A stretch of 64,000 bases of DNA from Streptomyces sp. 35G-GA-8 (GTDB lineage Bacteria; Actinomycetota; Actinomycetes; Streptomycetales; Streptomycetaceae): positions 121,639 to 185,638 of the forward strand of contig NZ_JAMHJQ010000012.1 of assembly GCF_023534745.1 (NCBI RefSeq), written 5' to 3'. This document shows, in pieces, positions 25,773 to 35,688 of this stretch. How positions within the stretch are numbered: position 1 is the stretch's first letter; every line of letters begins with the position of its first letter. The notes under the pieces are model-generated. The model did not search any database and was not told the DNA's origin. It worked only from the letters and a program-made list of their open reading frames with translations. Made by a program: the position numbers and the translations under genes.

Positions 25773-26693
25773 GTGATCGAAGTCAACGAACTCACCAAGC
25801 GCTACGGCGGCAAGACCGCCGTCGATCAGCTGTCCTTCACCGTGCGGCCGGGCCAGGTCACCGGCTTCCTCGGCCCCAACGGAGCCGGCAAGTCCACCAC
25901 CCTGCGGATGATTCTCGGCCTGGAAGCCCCCACCTCGGGCACCGCCACCGTCGGCGGAGTCGCCTTCCGCAGTCACGCCCGGGGACTGCGGCACGTCGGC
26001 GCCCTCCTCGACGCGGGTCAGGTCCATGGCGGCCGCACCGCCACGGCCCACCTGTCCGCCCTGGCCCGCGGCAACGGTATCTCTCCGCGTCGTGTGGACG
26101 AGGTCCTGCACGAAGTGGGATTGACCGACGCGGCGCACCGCCGCATCGGCGGGTTCTCGCTCGGCATGAAGCAGCGCCTCGGAGTCGCCACCGCCCTGCT
26201 CGGCGACCCGCCGGTGCTGATGTTCGACGAACCGGTCAACGGCATGGACCCGGAGGGCGTGCTCTGGATGCGCCGCCTCTTCCAGCGCCTCGCGGCCGAG
26301 GGCCGCACGGTCTTCCTCTCCAGCCACCTCATGTCGGAGATGGAGAACACCGCCGACCAACTCGTCGTCATCGGCCGGGGCCGGCTCATCGCCGCCGAAT
26401 CGGTACGGGACTTCGCGGCCCGCAGCACCGGCCTCGGAGTGGTGGTGGGCACGCGGCAGGCAGCCGAGCTGACGGCGGTGCTGACCGCCGCCGGCGCAGC
26501 GGTCGAGCCGGAGGGATCGGCGGGCGCCGAGAAGCTCGCCGTGACCGGACTGCCGACGGACCGGATCGCCGCGCTCGCCTTCGAGAACGGGATCCTGTTG
26601 AACGAGCTGACCTCCCGAACCGCCTCGCTGGAGGAGGCCTTCATGGAACTCACGGCCGACAGTGTCGAATACCAGGCAGGACAGCCCCGATGA
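25773..26693 (+). CDS. ABC transporter ATP-binding protein
   Basis: 306 residues from GTG 25773. Walker A GPNGAGKST, Q-loop region, signature IGGFSLGMKQRLGVATAL (FSLGMKQ variant of LSGGQ), Walker B VLMFDEPVNGMDPEG and switch His in LSSHLMSEMENT. The C-terminal 90 residues are the accessory domain of ABC-2 exporters of the drug or lantibiotic-resistance type. Stop overlaps the permease start (ATGA). Energises export or membrane-perturbant removal together with the permease. Confidence 0.95.
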   Translation: MIEVNELTKRYGGKTAVDQLSFTVRPGQVTGFLGPNGAGKSTTLRMILGLEAPTSGTATVGGVAFRSHARGLRHVGALLDAGQVHGGRTATAHLSALARGNGISPRRVDEVLHEVGLTDAAHRRIGGFSLGMKQRLGVATALLGDPPVLMFDEPVNGMDPEGVLWMRRLFQRLAAEGRTVFLSSHLMSEMENTADQLVVIGRGRLIAAESVRDFAARSTGLGVVVGTRQAAELTAVLTAAGAAVEPEGSAGAEKLAVTGLPTDRIAALAFENGILLNELTSRTASLEEAFMELTADSVEYQAGQPR

Positions 26694-27523
26694 CCACACA
26701 GACATCTGTCCCCGCGACCCCTTCGGCCGCGTCCCTCGCTGAGCCGCCCGCCCGCTTCCGCGATCTGATCGCCTCCGAGTGGATCAAGATGCGGTCCCTG
26801 CGCTCCACCCCGTGGGCCCTCGCCTTCATCACCCTGTTCGTCGTCGGGTCCGGCGCCGTGGCCACCCGGGCGGACAAGGCCGCGGGTTCCGAACCCGGCA
26901 GCTTCCTGGCGTACGACGCGTTCCCGTCGGCCGGTTACATGACGCTGATACTCGTCGCCGGCAGCATGGGTGCCCTTACCGTCGTGAGCGAGTACAGCAG
27001 CGGGCTGATCCGCACCACCACCGTGGCCGTCCCCGCCCGTGGTGCGGTGGTGCTGGCCAAGGCAGTCGTCACCGCCATGCTGTGGACCGCCGTCGGCACG
27101 GCCGCCACCATCGGATCCTTCCTGGTCTCCCAGGCCATCCTGGACGGGCACAATGCCAGTGTTCCGATCACCCACTCCGACGTGTTCCGGCCGCTGGTGG
27201 CATCCGCGTTGCTGGCTCCGGTGTGTGCCTTGGTCGGTCTGGGCCTCGGCGTTCTGCTCCGGCATGCCGCCGGGACCATGCTCACCAGCGTCTTCACCCT
27301 GCTGATGCTGCCCACCATGTTCTCGGAGGGCAACCGCTGGTCGGCGGACGTCAAACACACGATGGTGTCAGCCGCCTGGACTCGCCTGGTCCAAACGTGG
27401 GAGCCGGATCCCGGTTCCCTGGGCTACACCGCCACGCTCCCCGGCTCCTGGATCGTGTACGCCCTCTGGGCGCTGGTCGCGGTCGCCCTCGCGGTGGTCG
27501 TCGTACGGCACCGCGACGTGTGA
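26690..27523 (+). CDS. ABC-2 type permease
   Basis: 277 residues with six hydrophobic segments after a Pro/Ala-rich N-terminus; LIASEWIKMRSLRSTPWALA is the usual amphipathic entry of ABC-2 permeases, and TVVSEYSSGLIRTTTVAVPA carries the conserved EYxxGxIRTT motif. Membrane partner of the ATPase just upstream. Substrate undetermined; similar pairs confer resistance to peptide antibiotics or move lipids. Confidence 0.9.
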   Translation: MTTQTSVPATPSAASLAEPPARFRDLIASEWIKMRSLRSTPWALAFITLFVVGSGAVATRADKAAGSEPGSFLAYDAFPSAGYMTLILVAGSMGALTVVSEYSSGLIRTTTVAVPARGAVVLAKAVVTAMLWTAVGTAATIGSFLVSQAILDGHNASVPITHSDVFRPLVASALLAPVCALVGLGLGVLLRHAAGTMLTSVFTLLMLPTMFSEGNRWSADVKHTMVSAAWTRLVQTWEPDPGSLGYTATLPGSWIVYALWALVAVALAVVVVRHRDV

Positions 27524-27539
27524 ACGTGCCTCCGAAAAC

Positions 27540-28000
27540 GCGCGCGTCGCACCCCGGAGGCACACCGGTAAGGCGGTAGCCCCGAGCCGTGTGATCCACC
27601 CATAGGCGTTAGTCGTGGCCCAGTTCCGGCCCGCTCGGCCATGTTTCCGTCTGGAGGAGATCGCCGGCCGCTGACGGACGTAGCCGTCGACCACGTTGGA
27701 CTTCCGCCCGGACTCCTCGTTTGCGAGGATACGCGCCCCAGCCGCGCAGGACCGGACGAAGATCGGCGACCACAGCGGACACGGGCCGCTCGGTCTTCGA
27801 GCGGCCCGTCGCCGCACGGATCTTCTCCCGCAGCATCCGAATCGCTCTGGCCGAAAGCTGGGCCAGCGCTGCAAGCAGAACCTGTGCTGCCTTTCCACGA
27901 CTCGGCTTTCCGATGGTGGAATCCGAGGAAATCAATGCCCTGCCCGCCTCGGGTGAGACAGCCATGCTCCAAGGCGAATGAGCCCCGTCCGGCACTGGTC
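27540..28000 (-). pseudogene. Group II intron maturase (ltrA-type) 3' remnant
   Basis: Minus-strand pieces in three frames give GIDFLGFHHRKAESWKG, ARAIRMLREKIRAATGRSKT-ERPVSAVVADLRPVLRGWGA, and NVVDGYVRQRPAISSRRKHG. These are the X/thumb and C-terminal maturase segments of a group II intron reverse transcriptase. The polymerase domain with YADD is absent and several frameshifts are present. Confidence 0.7.
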
Positions 28001-28042
28001 ACACTGGCGCCGGTGAGCCTGCTTCTTCTTCGGCACTCCGAT

Positions 28043-28441
28043 TCAGGCGCCGTCCTCGATGTCGGAGATGAGTTTGGTGCTCAGATCGCTCTGCACGGCC
28101 AACTTCGTGTGTCCGGCATCCGGACCGGTGCCCCAGGTGAGGGTGACCGTGGTGAACAGGTGGCCGGCGCCGTTGTCGTGGTATCGGACTTCCCAACGGG
28201 TGGGTACGTCCTGGGCGCGCAGGACACCATCAGCGTGGTTGGCCTCTTCCCAGGCGGCCAGGCGTTGTTGAAAGTCTTCCGTCAGGTAGTGGGCACGCAG
28301 CTCCGTACCCAGGTCGTCGGTGCCGTCAAAGACAGCATCGATGTAGGCCCCGTAGAAGTCGGCCACCCGGTCCACTGCGGAGTCCGGGCTCCCGCTACGG
28401 ATTGTGGTGTCCTGCGCCGTGATCAACTGATTGTCCGACAT
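28043..28441 (-). CDS. Hypothetical protein (NTF2-like?)
   Basis: 132 residues. A helical start (AVDRVADFYGAYIDAVFD) followed by LRAHYLTEDFQQRLAAWEEA and beta-rich segments (RWEVRYHDNGAGHLFTTVTL-TWGTG) fits small NTF2-like proteins of Streptomyces, but I cannot name the family. It is a single gene between the intron relic and the dipeptidase; the latter is on the same strand 140 bases upstream. Confidence 0.7.
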   Translation of the reverse strand: MSDNQLITAQDTTIRSGSPDSAVDRVADFYGAYIDAVFDGTDDLGTELRAHYLTEDFQQRLAAWEEANHADGVLRAQDVPTRWEVRYHDNGAGHLFTTVTLTWGTGPDAGHTKLAVQSDLSTKLISDIEDGA

Positions 28442-28580
28442 GGATTCCCCTCTGGATCAGCATTGTTGGGTCCCGTCCCTGGAACGCCTACGGGACCTCG
28501 CCAGCCTCCCCGCTCACGCGCGCACGACACCCCGCAGCACATTTATCCACCCAGACGAATGATCACTTTCCAGCCCCTGT

Positions 28581-29243
28581 TCATGCCGAATCCAGTTCCT
28601 TGAGCCCGTAGTGGGCGGCATCCGCTCCTGTCATCAAGGCCCAGTAACGGTCTCCGTATGACCAGTGCCACCATTCTGTGGGGTAGTTGACCAGGCCAGC
28701 AGCGGCAAGCGCCGTGCTCAGGATGTCTCGATTGGAGCGGGCCTGGTCACTGATGTTGTCGGCCTGCGTGTAACAGGCGCCCTCGCTCTCCTCAGGAGTC
28801 GCGTTCATACGGGTGCCCATGTCGAGTTCACGGCCGTCGGCGTCTGCGAGCGTCAAGTCAACGGCCGCGCCGGCGCTGTGGGGTGCGATCTCAGGCGGGG
28901 ACACATAGCGGCTGGCTGCCGAGCGGACCTGCTCCAAGGACCAGTTCGGGTGATCGGCCCGCAGTTGATCTCCGTATTCGTCGAAGTAGTGACGTTGCAG
29001 GGACGGCGGGCGATACCCCTCGACGAACAGCAACCGTATTCCTTGAGGAAGCTGTGCCTGGGCCTTGAGGAGTCGATCGAGCACTCCTTGCCGCAGGTGG
29101 GCGAAGGCGCCTGCGGGGTCCTGCCACTTTCGTTCATCGACCAGCAGAGAGCTGTCCCGTCGCACATCGACGAGCCGTTCACCACACTCCCGAACAGGCA
29201 CGGCTGCAACCCTCGGGTCGGACATCAAGACGATCTCAGTCAT
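28581..29243 (-). CDS. D-alanyl-D-alanine dipeptidase (VanX/M15D family)
   Basis: 220 residues. M15D zinc-peptidase motifs are all present: VEGYRPPSLQRHYFDEYG, the first zinc ligands in APHSAGAAVDLTL (His and Asp), and YPTEWWHWSYGDRYWA with catalytic Glu and third zinc His. It hydrolyses D-Ala-D-Ala or related dipeptides, either in peptidoglycan recycling or as part of glycopeptide tolerance. No vanH or vanA partner nearby. No signal peptide, so cytoplasmic like VanX. Confidence 0.9.
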   Translation of the reverse strand: MTEIVLMSDPRVAAVPVRECGERLVDVRRDSSLLVDERKWQDPAGAFAHLRQGVLDRLLKAQAQLPQGIRLLFVEGYRPPSLQRHYFDEYGDQLRADHPNWSLEQVRSAASRYVSPPEIAPHSAGAAVDLTLADADGRELDMGTRMNATPEESEGACYTQADNISDQARSNRDILSTALAAAGLVNYPTEWWHWSYGDRYWALMTGADAAHYGLKELDSA

Positions 29244-29339
29244 GACGAGATCATCTCGTGACCTTGCGCCTCCATAGCTCTCTTCCCGTCACGCTCCGAG
29301 GAAGGTCTCTCGGCCTGAAGCCGCTCGTGCGCGGGATTT

Positions 29340-29650
29340 CCACCTATCCGCTCCCGCCGCGGACCCCGTCGCCGACGCCCTCCGACAAGCTCCCCGCTGA
29401 CAAGCGGTACGACTACGAGCACCTGCGTAGATGGTTACGCGAGAGGGGTATCCGCCACCCCACCGCATCGCCCGCAAAGGCGTCGAGTCGTCCAAGCGGC
29501 TCGGCCGTCATTGTCGGGTGGTCGAGAGGACCGTGTCCTGGCCGGCCGGCTGCCGACGTCCGCACCGCCGCTACGAGCGGTAGTCGGAATACTTCCTCGC
29601 CTTCGTCGGCATTGCCGCAGCCCTCATGTGCCACCGCCGGCTTTGACGCA
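29340..29650 (+). pseudogene. IS5-type transposase C-terminal remnant
   Basis: DKRYDYEHLRRWLRERGIRH in one frame, then ARKGVESSKRLGRHCRVVER-TVSW, HRRYER-stop and SEYFLAFVGIAAALMCHRRL in another. This is the closing part of a DDE transposase of the IS5 group different from that at 30527. One frameshift and one stop; nothing upstream of the DKRYDYE segment. Confidence 0.65.
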
Positions 29651-29671
29651 GATGTGCACCTACAGATCGAC

Positions 29672-30069
29672 TCATCGAGGGCGGGCCTCCTCCCGCCCGA
29701 ACGCCAGCACCTGGGCGAGTACCTCCCGCATCCGCTTGATGTCCTCGTCCGGTGCGCCGAGCTCCGCCTCGATCTCGGCGTCCTCCAGTCCCAGATCATC
29801 CAGCGAATCGGGGTCCAGCGACACCGTGAGCAGCCCATCCGACAGAACTACCTGACGGATACAGCCGTAAGCCGTCCCTGGTCCTGCGTCACCAGGCAGT
29901 GGCTGTCGAGCCCGAGCGGCACGCTCCGGGGAGATGATTCGCCGATGTTGCTCATGAACAGCAGGAAGAAGCCTTCGCCGTTCTCGTCCTCGGCAACACC
30001 GGCCTGCATCAAGTCGTTGTCCGGGTCCACCCCTGCCGCTACTACGCGAGCGGTGAATCTGTATGCCAT
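29672..30069 (-). pseudogene. Imm10-family immunity gene with one frameshift
   Basis: From ATG 30069 the protein reads AYRFTARVVAAGVDPDNDLM, QAGVAEDENGEGFFLLFMSN, GLDSHCLVTQDQG, the Imm10 pattern. The frame then closes early, but one base over it continues TAYGCIRQVVLSDGLLTVSL, LEDAEIEAELGAPDEDIKRM to TGA 29672. A single-base deletion near 29880 explains the break. No cognate toxin is adjacent. Confidence 0.7.
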
Positions 30070-30420
30070 GGCTGGGTTTTAGCAGAACGTCCGAGCCCGC
30101 CGACTGTCAGGTCGACTACCAACAGAAACAACCTCCAACACGGTAAGCGGATGCACCCTCCGGTAATGGTGGTGAGGACTCTTGACGCTTTCTCGGACGG
30201 AGCGGGGACAGCATGATTCTTGTGACGGGTCCGACCGGCACCATTGGCCGACACCTGGTACGGGCTCTCGCGGAGGCGGACGTGCCCTTTCGGGGTCTGG
30301 TGCGGGACGCGCACAAGGGCAAGGAGTTGGACCGCGAGTTCACGGTCGGGGACTTCGACGATCCGGTGTCGATGGTGTCCGCACTGAAGGGCGTTGAGCG
30401 TCTTCTGCTCAACGGTGAGC

Positions 30421-31296
30421 CTCTTCCAACCTGACGAGTGGCTGGACTGTCGCCCCGGTGACGGGCATGAAGAAAGCTCCTGGTGGGCGGGTCGCGATCA
30501 AGATCACCGGTCCGCCAGGAGCTCTCGTGCTTGTCTACACGTCTGCCATCGATCTATCCAGCCGCACCCTGCAACGCCTTTCCGGTCTTCTTGCAGGTCA
30601 CCGGCGTCGGATCGGCTCTCGCCGGCGCCGCCTCACCTATGGCCGACAGGCCCTGCTCGTCCTCGCGCATCTGCGCTGCGGTGATACCTACACCCGCCTC
30701 GCGGCGGGTTTCCGCATCGGGATCGCGACGGTCTTCCGCTACATACGCGAGGCCGTCGATCTACTGGCCCCGCCCGCTCCGACGCCGGAGCAGGCCATGG
30801 ACACCGCCCGCAGGAAGGCGTACGCATTCCTCGACGGAACACTCCTGCTGACCGACCGCATCGCCGCCGACCGCCCGCACTACTCGGGGAAGAAGAAGCA
30901 CCACGGCATGAACGTGCAGGTCCTCGCCGACCCGGCCGGACGCCTGATCTGTGCATCGGACGCACTGCCGGGAGCCACCCACGACCTCACCGCGGCCCGG
31001 ACCCACGACATCCCAGCCGCTCTGACCGCCGACGACATCAAGTGCTGGGCGGACAAGGCGTATCAAGGTGCGAGCCCCGCCATCCGCGTCCCGTTCCGAG
31101 GCAGGAGCCTGCGCGGCTGGCGCCGGCGTCACAACCGGGACCATGCCAAGATCCGCAGCCTCGGCGAACGCGCCATGGCGATCCTGAAAGGCCGGCGGAT
31201 CCCGCGGAAGCTCCGCCGCAGCACCACACGGATCACCGCCATCGTTCGAGCCATCGTCGCCCTCGAACTCGCCAACTGATCAGGTTGGGAAAGTGT
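30421..31296 (+). mobile_element. IS5-family insertion sequence, probably complete
   Basis: Imperfect terminal inverted repeats: left TCTTCCAACCTGA (30422-30434) and right, read inward, CTTTCCCAACCTGA (31280-31293). One transposase gene fills the interior. Target duplication not resolved by eye. Confidence 0.65.
30527..31279 (+). CDS. IS5-family transposase (DDE_Tnp_4)
   Basis: 250 residues from GTG 30527, which has AGGAG five bases upstream; an ATG at 30458 in frame is less likely. N-terminal helix-turn-helix (FRIGIATVFRYIREAVDLLA) then the DDE domain: AFLDGTLLLTDRIAADRPHY (first Asp), SDALPGATHDLTAARTHD (second Asp) and IKCWADKAYQGA, with the last acidic residue expected beyond it. No frameshift seen, so it may be active. 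It interrupts the NmrA-like gene and is related to the broken copy at 13960-14560. Confidence 0.9.
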   Translation: MLVYTSAIDLSSRTLQRLSGLLAGHRRRIGSRRRRLTYGRQALLVLAHLRCGDTYTRLAAGFRIGIATVFRYIREAVDLLAPPAPTPEQAMDTARRKAYAFLDGTLLLTDRIAADRPHYSGKKKHHGMNVQVLADPAGRLICASDALPGATHDLTAARTHDIPAALTADDIKCWADKAYQGASPAIRVPFRGRSLRGWRRRHNRDHAKIRSLGERAMAILKGRRIPRKLRRSTTRITAIVRAIVALELAN

Positions 31297-31320
31297 CACT
31301 GACAGCGAGAGGCTGGTCCT

Positions 31321-31719
31321 TCACGCCAAGAGCAGGAGGAGCACCGTGTAGAGCAGGGCTGTGCCGATCGCGGCGAAGAAGAAGCCGCCGTCGGTGGTCT
31401 TCCAGACTGGCCGCTCAAACTCCCATGCTGACATCGCCCTTCTCGGATTCCGCGGATCATAAACGATCTCGATGACAGACGAGCTGCCTCTTCTTGGCAG
31501 GTCCTCGGGGGCTACCGTTACGTAGTGGCGCTCCCCCAAGTGATCTCGATAGATGACGTCCACGGAGAGGACGCCAGCCCTCCAGCTATCGCCGCCCTTT
31601 CGCCCTTGCGTGCGCACGCCTCGCCGCCGCAGAGTCAAGCGCGCCCAGTTGGCCGCCACAGCAAACACCAGAATGGCCAACGAAGGTATATATCCCATCA
31701 GGTAGGCACCCGGCATCAC
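31321..31719 (-). CDS. DUF3592-type membrane protein
   Basis: 132 residues from GTG 31719 (ATG 31716 is the alternative). One N-terminal transmembrane helix (YIPSLAILVFAVAANWARLT), an exposed beta-rich domain with SVDVIYRDHLGERHYVTVAP and VIEIVYDPRNPRRA, and a second helix at the C-terminus (GTALLYTVLLLLLA). This is the DUF3592 layout. Function unknown. It lies inside the insertion that splits the NmrA-like gene. Confidence 0.75.
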   Translation of the reverse strand: MMPGAYLMGYIPSLAILVFAVAANWARLTLRRRGVRTQGRKGGDSWRAGVLSVDVIYRDHLGERHYVTVAPEDLPRRGSSSVIEIVYDPRNPRRAMSAWEFERPVWKTTDGGFFFAAIGTALLYTVLLLLLA

Positions 31720-32449
31720 AACCCCCAGTCAGCGATCACCTGCGCATGATGCCATGCACCGCCGGACTGGTCATCGGGATAGATGGTCCGGCCGCAGACC
31801 GGCGTCATCGACATGGCACGGGCTGTCAGGTTCTCGTGGGTGGTGAAGGTATCAACTTGGCAACCCGGTCCGGATGCGAAGTTGTCCGTACGCGCGCACT
31901 GGGAGATCGAGCGGCACCTCAAGGAGTCGGGGCTGCGATGGGCGTCACTTCAGCCCACCGGCTACATGCAGAATTTCTTCACCGGCGAGGGCGGCTTCAC
32001 CCACAGCGGTGCCCTGGAAGGTCCGTACGGTGAGGGACGCGTGGCGTACATCGACGCCTACGACGTCGCCGCCTGTGCCGCAGTGCTGCTGACAGGTCCG
32101 CTCCAAGGCGGCGAGACCTATGCGCTCACCGGGCCGCAGGCGCTGACGCATGAGGAGATCGCCGCCAAGCTCGCCATTCCCTTCCGTGATCTGACACCTC
32201 AGGAGGCATCTGAGGGTCTACGGGCACGGGGGGTTGCCCGGATGGTTCGTAGATGACCTTCTGCGGCTCTACGCGGAGATGGCAGCCAGCGCGATGTCTG
32301 AGCTGACGACGGCGGTGCGGGAGCTGACCGGGCGCGAGCCGCGTACGTTCGACGAGTTCTTGGCGAACGGGTAGCCACGCTCGTGGAACCGTCGATCCCG
32401 CAATGCGAAAGCGGCCACAGCCTGGTCGGTGAACTCGACGTCAGCGCCG

Positions 32450-33150
32450 AAGGCGGTGATCCGGCCGGAGGACCGCCGGATGCCGGGGGGTGTCCTTCAC
32501 CGTCCACAAGATCCTGGCGGGGATCGCGGAGGAGGAGCACCGCCAGCGGTCACCGGTTGCAGCCGCTGTTCGCACTCGCTCTGCATACAGGGCTCCGCAA
32601 GGGCGAACCCCTCGGCCTGCGCTAGGAAGACCTCGACCTGGCCGGCGGAACCGCCAGCATCCAACGCACCAACTCCAGCGGCTTTACCGCCCTCCCGGCC
32701 AAGAGGCAAGAGCTCCGAACGACCCATCGCCCTGCCGACGCCGCGCCTGTACTTCCTCGAACAGCACCGCAGCCGACAACTCCAGGAAGGCGAGGCGGCG
32801 GGGACGGGCTGGCAGGAAAGCGGCTACGTCTTCACTCGCCCCGACGGCGCCCCGATCGCAGGTTCCACCCTCACCTGGCACGTCAACACCCCGCTGGGCC
32901 TGGCCAGGCTCCGCCACATCCGTTTCCACGACCTCCGACACGCGACCGCCACCTTGCTCCTTGAGCAGGGGGTTGAGCTGGTCGTGATCAAGGAACTTCT
33001 GGGCCACGCCCGCATCGGCGTCACCGCCACCGTCTACACCCACGTCCGACTCCGCCTCCAACGCGACGCCATCAACCCCCTCGGCCACACCTTCCGCAAC
33101 CCCGCCGAGATCACTGGCAAAGCCCGACGACGACGGCGGCGAACCAGCAC
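32450..33150 (+). pseudogene. Tyrosine recombinase (phage-type integrase) remnant
   Basis: Frames give PLFALALHTGLRKGEPLGLR with the first catalytic Arg, a stop, EDLDLAGGTASIQRTNSSG, then in another frame ESGYVFTRPDGAPIAGSTLT, RFHDLRHATATLLLEQGVEL, IKELLGHARIGVTATVYTHV with the HxLRH box and catalytic Tyr. The N-terminal core-binding domain is largely missing and at least one stop and one frameshift break it. Marks a former integrative element. Confidence 0.75.
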
Positions 33151-33205
33151 TCTGCGCGGTCCCCGTCCGCTGACGTTGCCGTCAACTACTGCCGTCAGAC
33201 CACGA

Positions 33206-33240
33206 TGGGGCCCCGCCAAACGCTGCCTGGCGGGGCCCAT
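33206..33240. terminator. Hairpin terminator between convergent genes
   Basis: GGGGCCCCGCCA (33207-33218) pairs with TGGCGGGGCCC (33228-33238) around a 9-base loop, one bulged G. Lies between the integrase relic and the convergent immunity-like gene. Confidence 0.7.
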
Positions 33241-33270
33241 GCTTGCCAACGCACACTTCTCAGCGAATCC

Positions 33271-33585
33271 TCAGTGGTCCTGGAGAACCCAATCGCGGGC
33301 GGCCGCAAGGCAGGACTCAAGATCATCAGGCGACGCCAGGCAGCCGCTCCGCGTCCGAACTTGGCCCGTTTCCGCGTTCGCTAGATCCTCCTCGAATTCC
33401 CCGGTATCCCACAGCACCACCTGGGCCATGAAGTTACCGCCATCAAGGATCCAGCTCACCGACGTCAACCCATCCTCATTAGGGGATCTCTCAATCTCCG
33501 AAATATCCCGTAGAGCCTCCGTCTGGTGGATTTCCTGTCGGATCCACTCCTGAGCCCGCTCCAGCAGCGCACTCCTTAGGAACAT
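33271..33585 (-). CDS. Small hypothetical, TriTu-type immunity protein candidate
   Basis: 104 residues; AGGAGGACGGGG precedes ATG 33585. N-terminal helix (LLERAQEWIRQEIHQTEALR), then a central beta region (SVSWILDGGNFMAQVVLWDT-GEFEEDLANAETG) with the vLWdtGexe pattern I associate with the immunity protein TriTu family, and a C-terminal helix. Family call is tentative. Partner toxin not seen; the upstream overlapping frame is a glycosyltransferase fragment. Confidence 0.6.
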   Translation of the reverse strand: MFLRSALLERAQEWIRQEIHQTEALRDISEIERSPNEDGLTSVSWILDGGNFMAQVVLWDTGEFEEDLANAETGQVRTRSGCLASPDDLESCLAAARDWVLQDH

Positions 33586-33830
33586 CCCCGTCCTCCTAGC
33601 TTGCTGTTCTTGGCCTCGGGAAGTTGAGGAATAGGGTTCCTCTCCTTCTGCGCCAGACGAGCAAAGATGGTGTCGGAAGGGGGAAGTTCTTCGCCGACCG
33701 CGGCTCGGAATTCCGCACTCGACAGCAGCCCCACGGTGTGGCCGGCACTTACCGCCGCCTGCGTGAGCGGGATTGAGGGCAGTATGTGACCACAGTCAGG
33801 GGTCGCGCTGAACAGCAGTTTCATGGACAT
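33576..33830 (-). pseudogene. Glycosyltransferase N-terminal fragment, fused to a foreign tail
   Basis: MKLLFSATPDCGHILPSIPL, TQAAVSAGHTVGLLSSAEF is the start of a macrolide-type (GT1) glycosyltransferase. After about residue 60 the sequence (KERNPIPQLPEAKNSKLGGR) no longer fits and ends at 33576, overlapping the next gene by 10 bases. The remaining some 330 residues are gone. Confidence 0.6.
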
Positions 33831-34049
33831 CCCCGGAGTTTTGCCGCATCGATTCGGTGACTGTGGAGCATGTGTGCCGGGCAGGACAACGAGCCCTGCC
33901 CGGGGCGGGCGCCATTCGTCCTACTCGATCGGGTCGAGGACATCGTTGCCCGGAATCTGCCGCAGGCAACGCCCCCTACGGCCCGTCCAGTTGTTTGGGT
34001 TTGAAGTCGGGCGGGCGGGATCGCAGCACGGTGAAGGGTTCCTGAGGAT

Positions 34050-34118
34050 CCTGCGCCTGAGCAGATGCTGGCGGACGAGGGTTGCGCGATTGAGGGCACG
34101 GGCGGCAAGGACAGTCAT
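34050..34118 (-). pseudogene. Winged-helix DNA-binding protein (AlkZ-like), start only
   Basis: TVLAARALNRATLVRQHLLR matches the conserved start of the Streptomyces winged-helix DNA-binding-domain (HTH_42/AlkZ) family. Similarity is lost after about 25 residues. Between this and 33830 I see no other coding signal. Confidence 0.4.
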
Positions 34119-34125
34119 GGCATCC

Positions 34126-35157
<1,032 letters not shown>

Positions 35158-35195
35158 GGTGCCCCGTTTCCTTCCGCTGCCGTACGTGTTCGGTG

Positions 35196-35243
35196 CCCGT
35201 GCCGTCCGGGCCGCCCGTGCGGCGGCGTCCCGGACGGCACGGG
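35196..35243 (-). terminator. Hairpin terminator after the VOC gene
   Basis: A 15-bp perfect inverted repeat (35196-35210 with 35229-35243, arms CCCGTGCCGTCCGGG and complement), 23 bases past the VOC stop. Confidence 0.8.
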
Positions 35244-35265
35244 AATGTCAGGTGGGTCAGTTGGT

Positions 35266-35688
35266 TCAGCCGTTGTACGGAGCGGTGACGTCCAGGACCC
35301 AGGTGACGCCGAAGCGGTCGGTGAGCATGCCGTACAGCGGTGCCCACTGCGCGGGCTCCAGTGGACTCACGATGGTCGAGCCCTCGGCGAGCTTGCCCCA
35401 CAGGGCGCTGATCTCCTCGGCTTCGTCTCCACGCACGGAGACGAAGAACGAGTTCTCGCCCTGGTTCCAGGGCAGTTGCGACGGCACGTCGTAGGCCATG
35501 ACGTGGAAGCCGTTGTCGCCGACCACCTCGCCCCACATCACCCAGTCCGCCTCGTTCTCGTTCCGTACGGCGCCCGCGTCCTTGTAGGTGACGGCGACAG
35601 TACGTCCGCCGAAGACGGACTGGTAGAAGTCCAGCGCCTCACGTGCGATGCCCCGGAAGTTCAGGTGAGTGGTGGTCGTGACGGACAT
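35266..35688 (-). CDS. VOC/glyoxalase superfamily protein (PhnB-like)
   Basis: 140 residues. Opens THLNFRGIAREALDFYQSVF-GG and closes YGMLTDRFGVTWVLDV, the PhnB/3-demethylubiquinone-methyltransferase-like branch of the vicinal oxygen chelate superfamily; FHVMAYDVP and a conserved closing segment sit at the metal-binding positions. Members include glyoxalases, dioxygenases and antibiotic-binding resistance proteins; activity here is not predictable. Confidence 0.85.
   Translation of the reverse strand: MSVTTTTHLNFRGIAREALDFYQSVFGGRTVAVTYKDAGAVRNENEADWVMWGEVVGDNGFHVMAYDVPSQLPWNQGENSFFVSVRGDEAEEISALWGKLAEGSTIVSPLEPAQWAPLYGMLTDRFGVTWVLDVTAPYNG

Larger units (their letters stand above)
30213..32374 (+). 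pseudogene. NmrA-like NAD(P)-binding protein gene, split by insertion and frameshifted
   Basis: 5' part 30213-30417: ILVTGPTGTIGRHLVRALAE to ALKGVERLLLNG. 3' part from about 31783: MVRPQTGVIDMARAV, KVSTWQPGPDAKLSVRAHWE, ERHLKESGLRWASLQPTGYM, up to GLRARG, then a one-base shift in a G-run at about 32230 and LPGWFVDDLLRLYAEMA to TAG 32372-32374. The two halves join with only a few residues missing. Intervening DNA holds an IS5-family element and a DUF3592 gene. Confidence 0.75.

Noticed and set aside
31716-31922. Minus-strand frame ending at the start of the DUF3592 gene
   Set aside because: It overlaps plus-strand sequence that clearly continues the NmrA-like protein (MVRPQTGVIDMARA), so it is probably a shadow.
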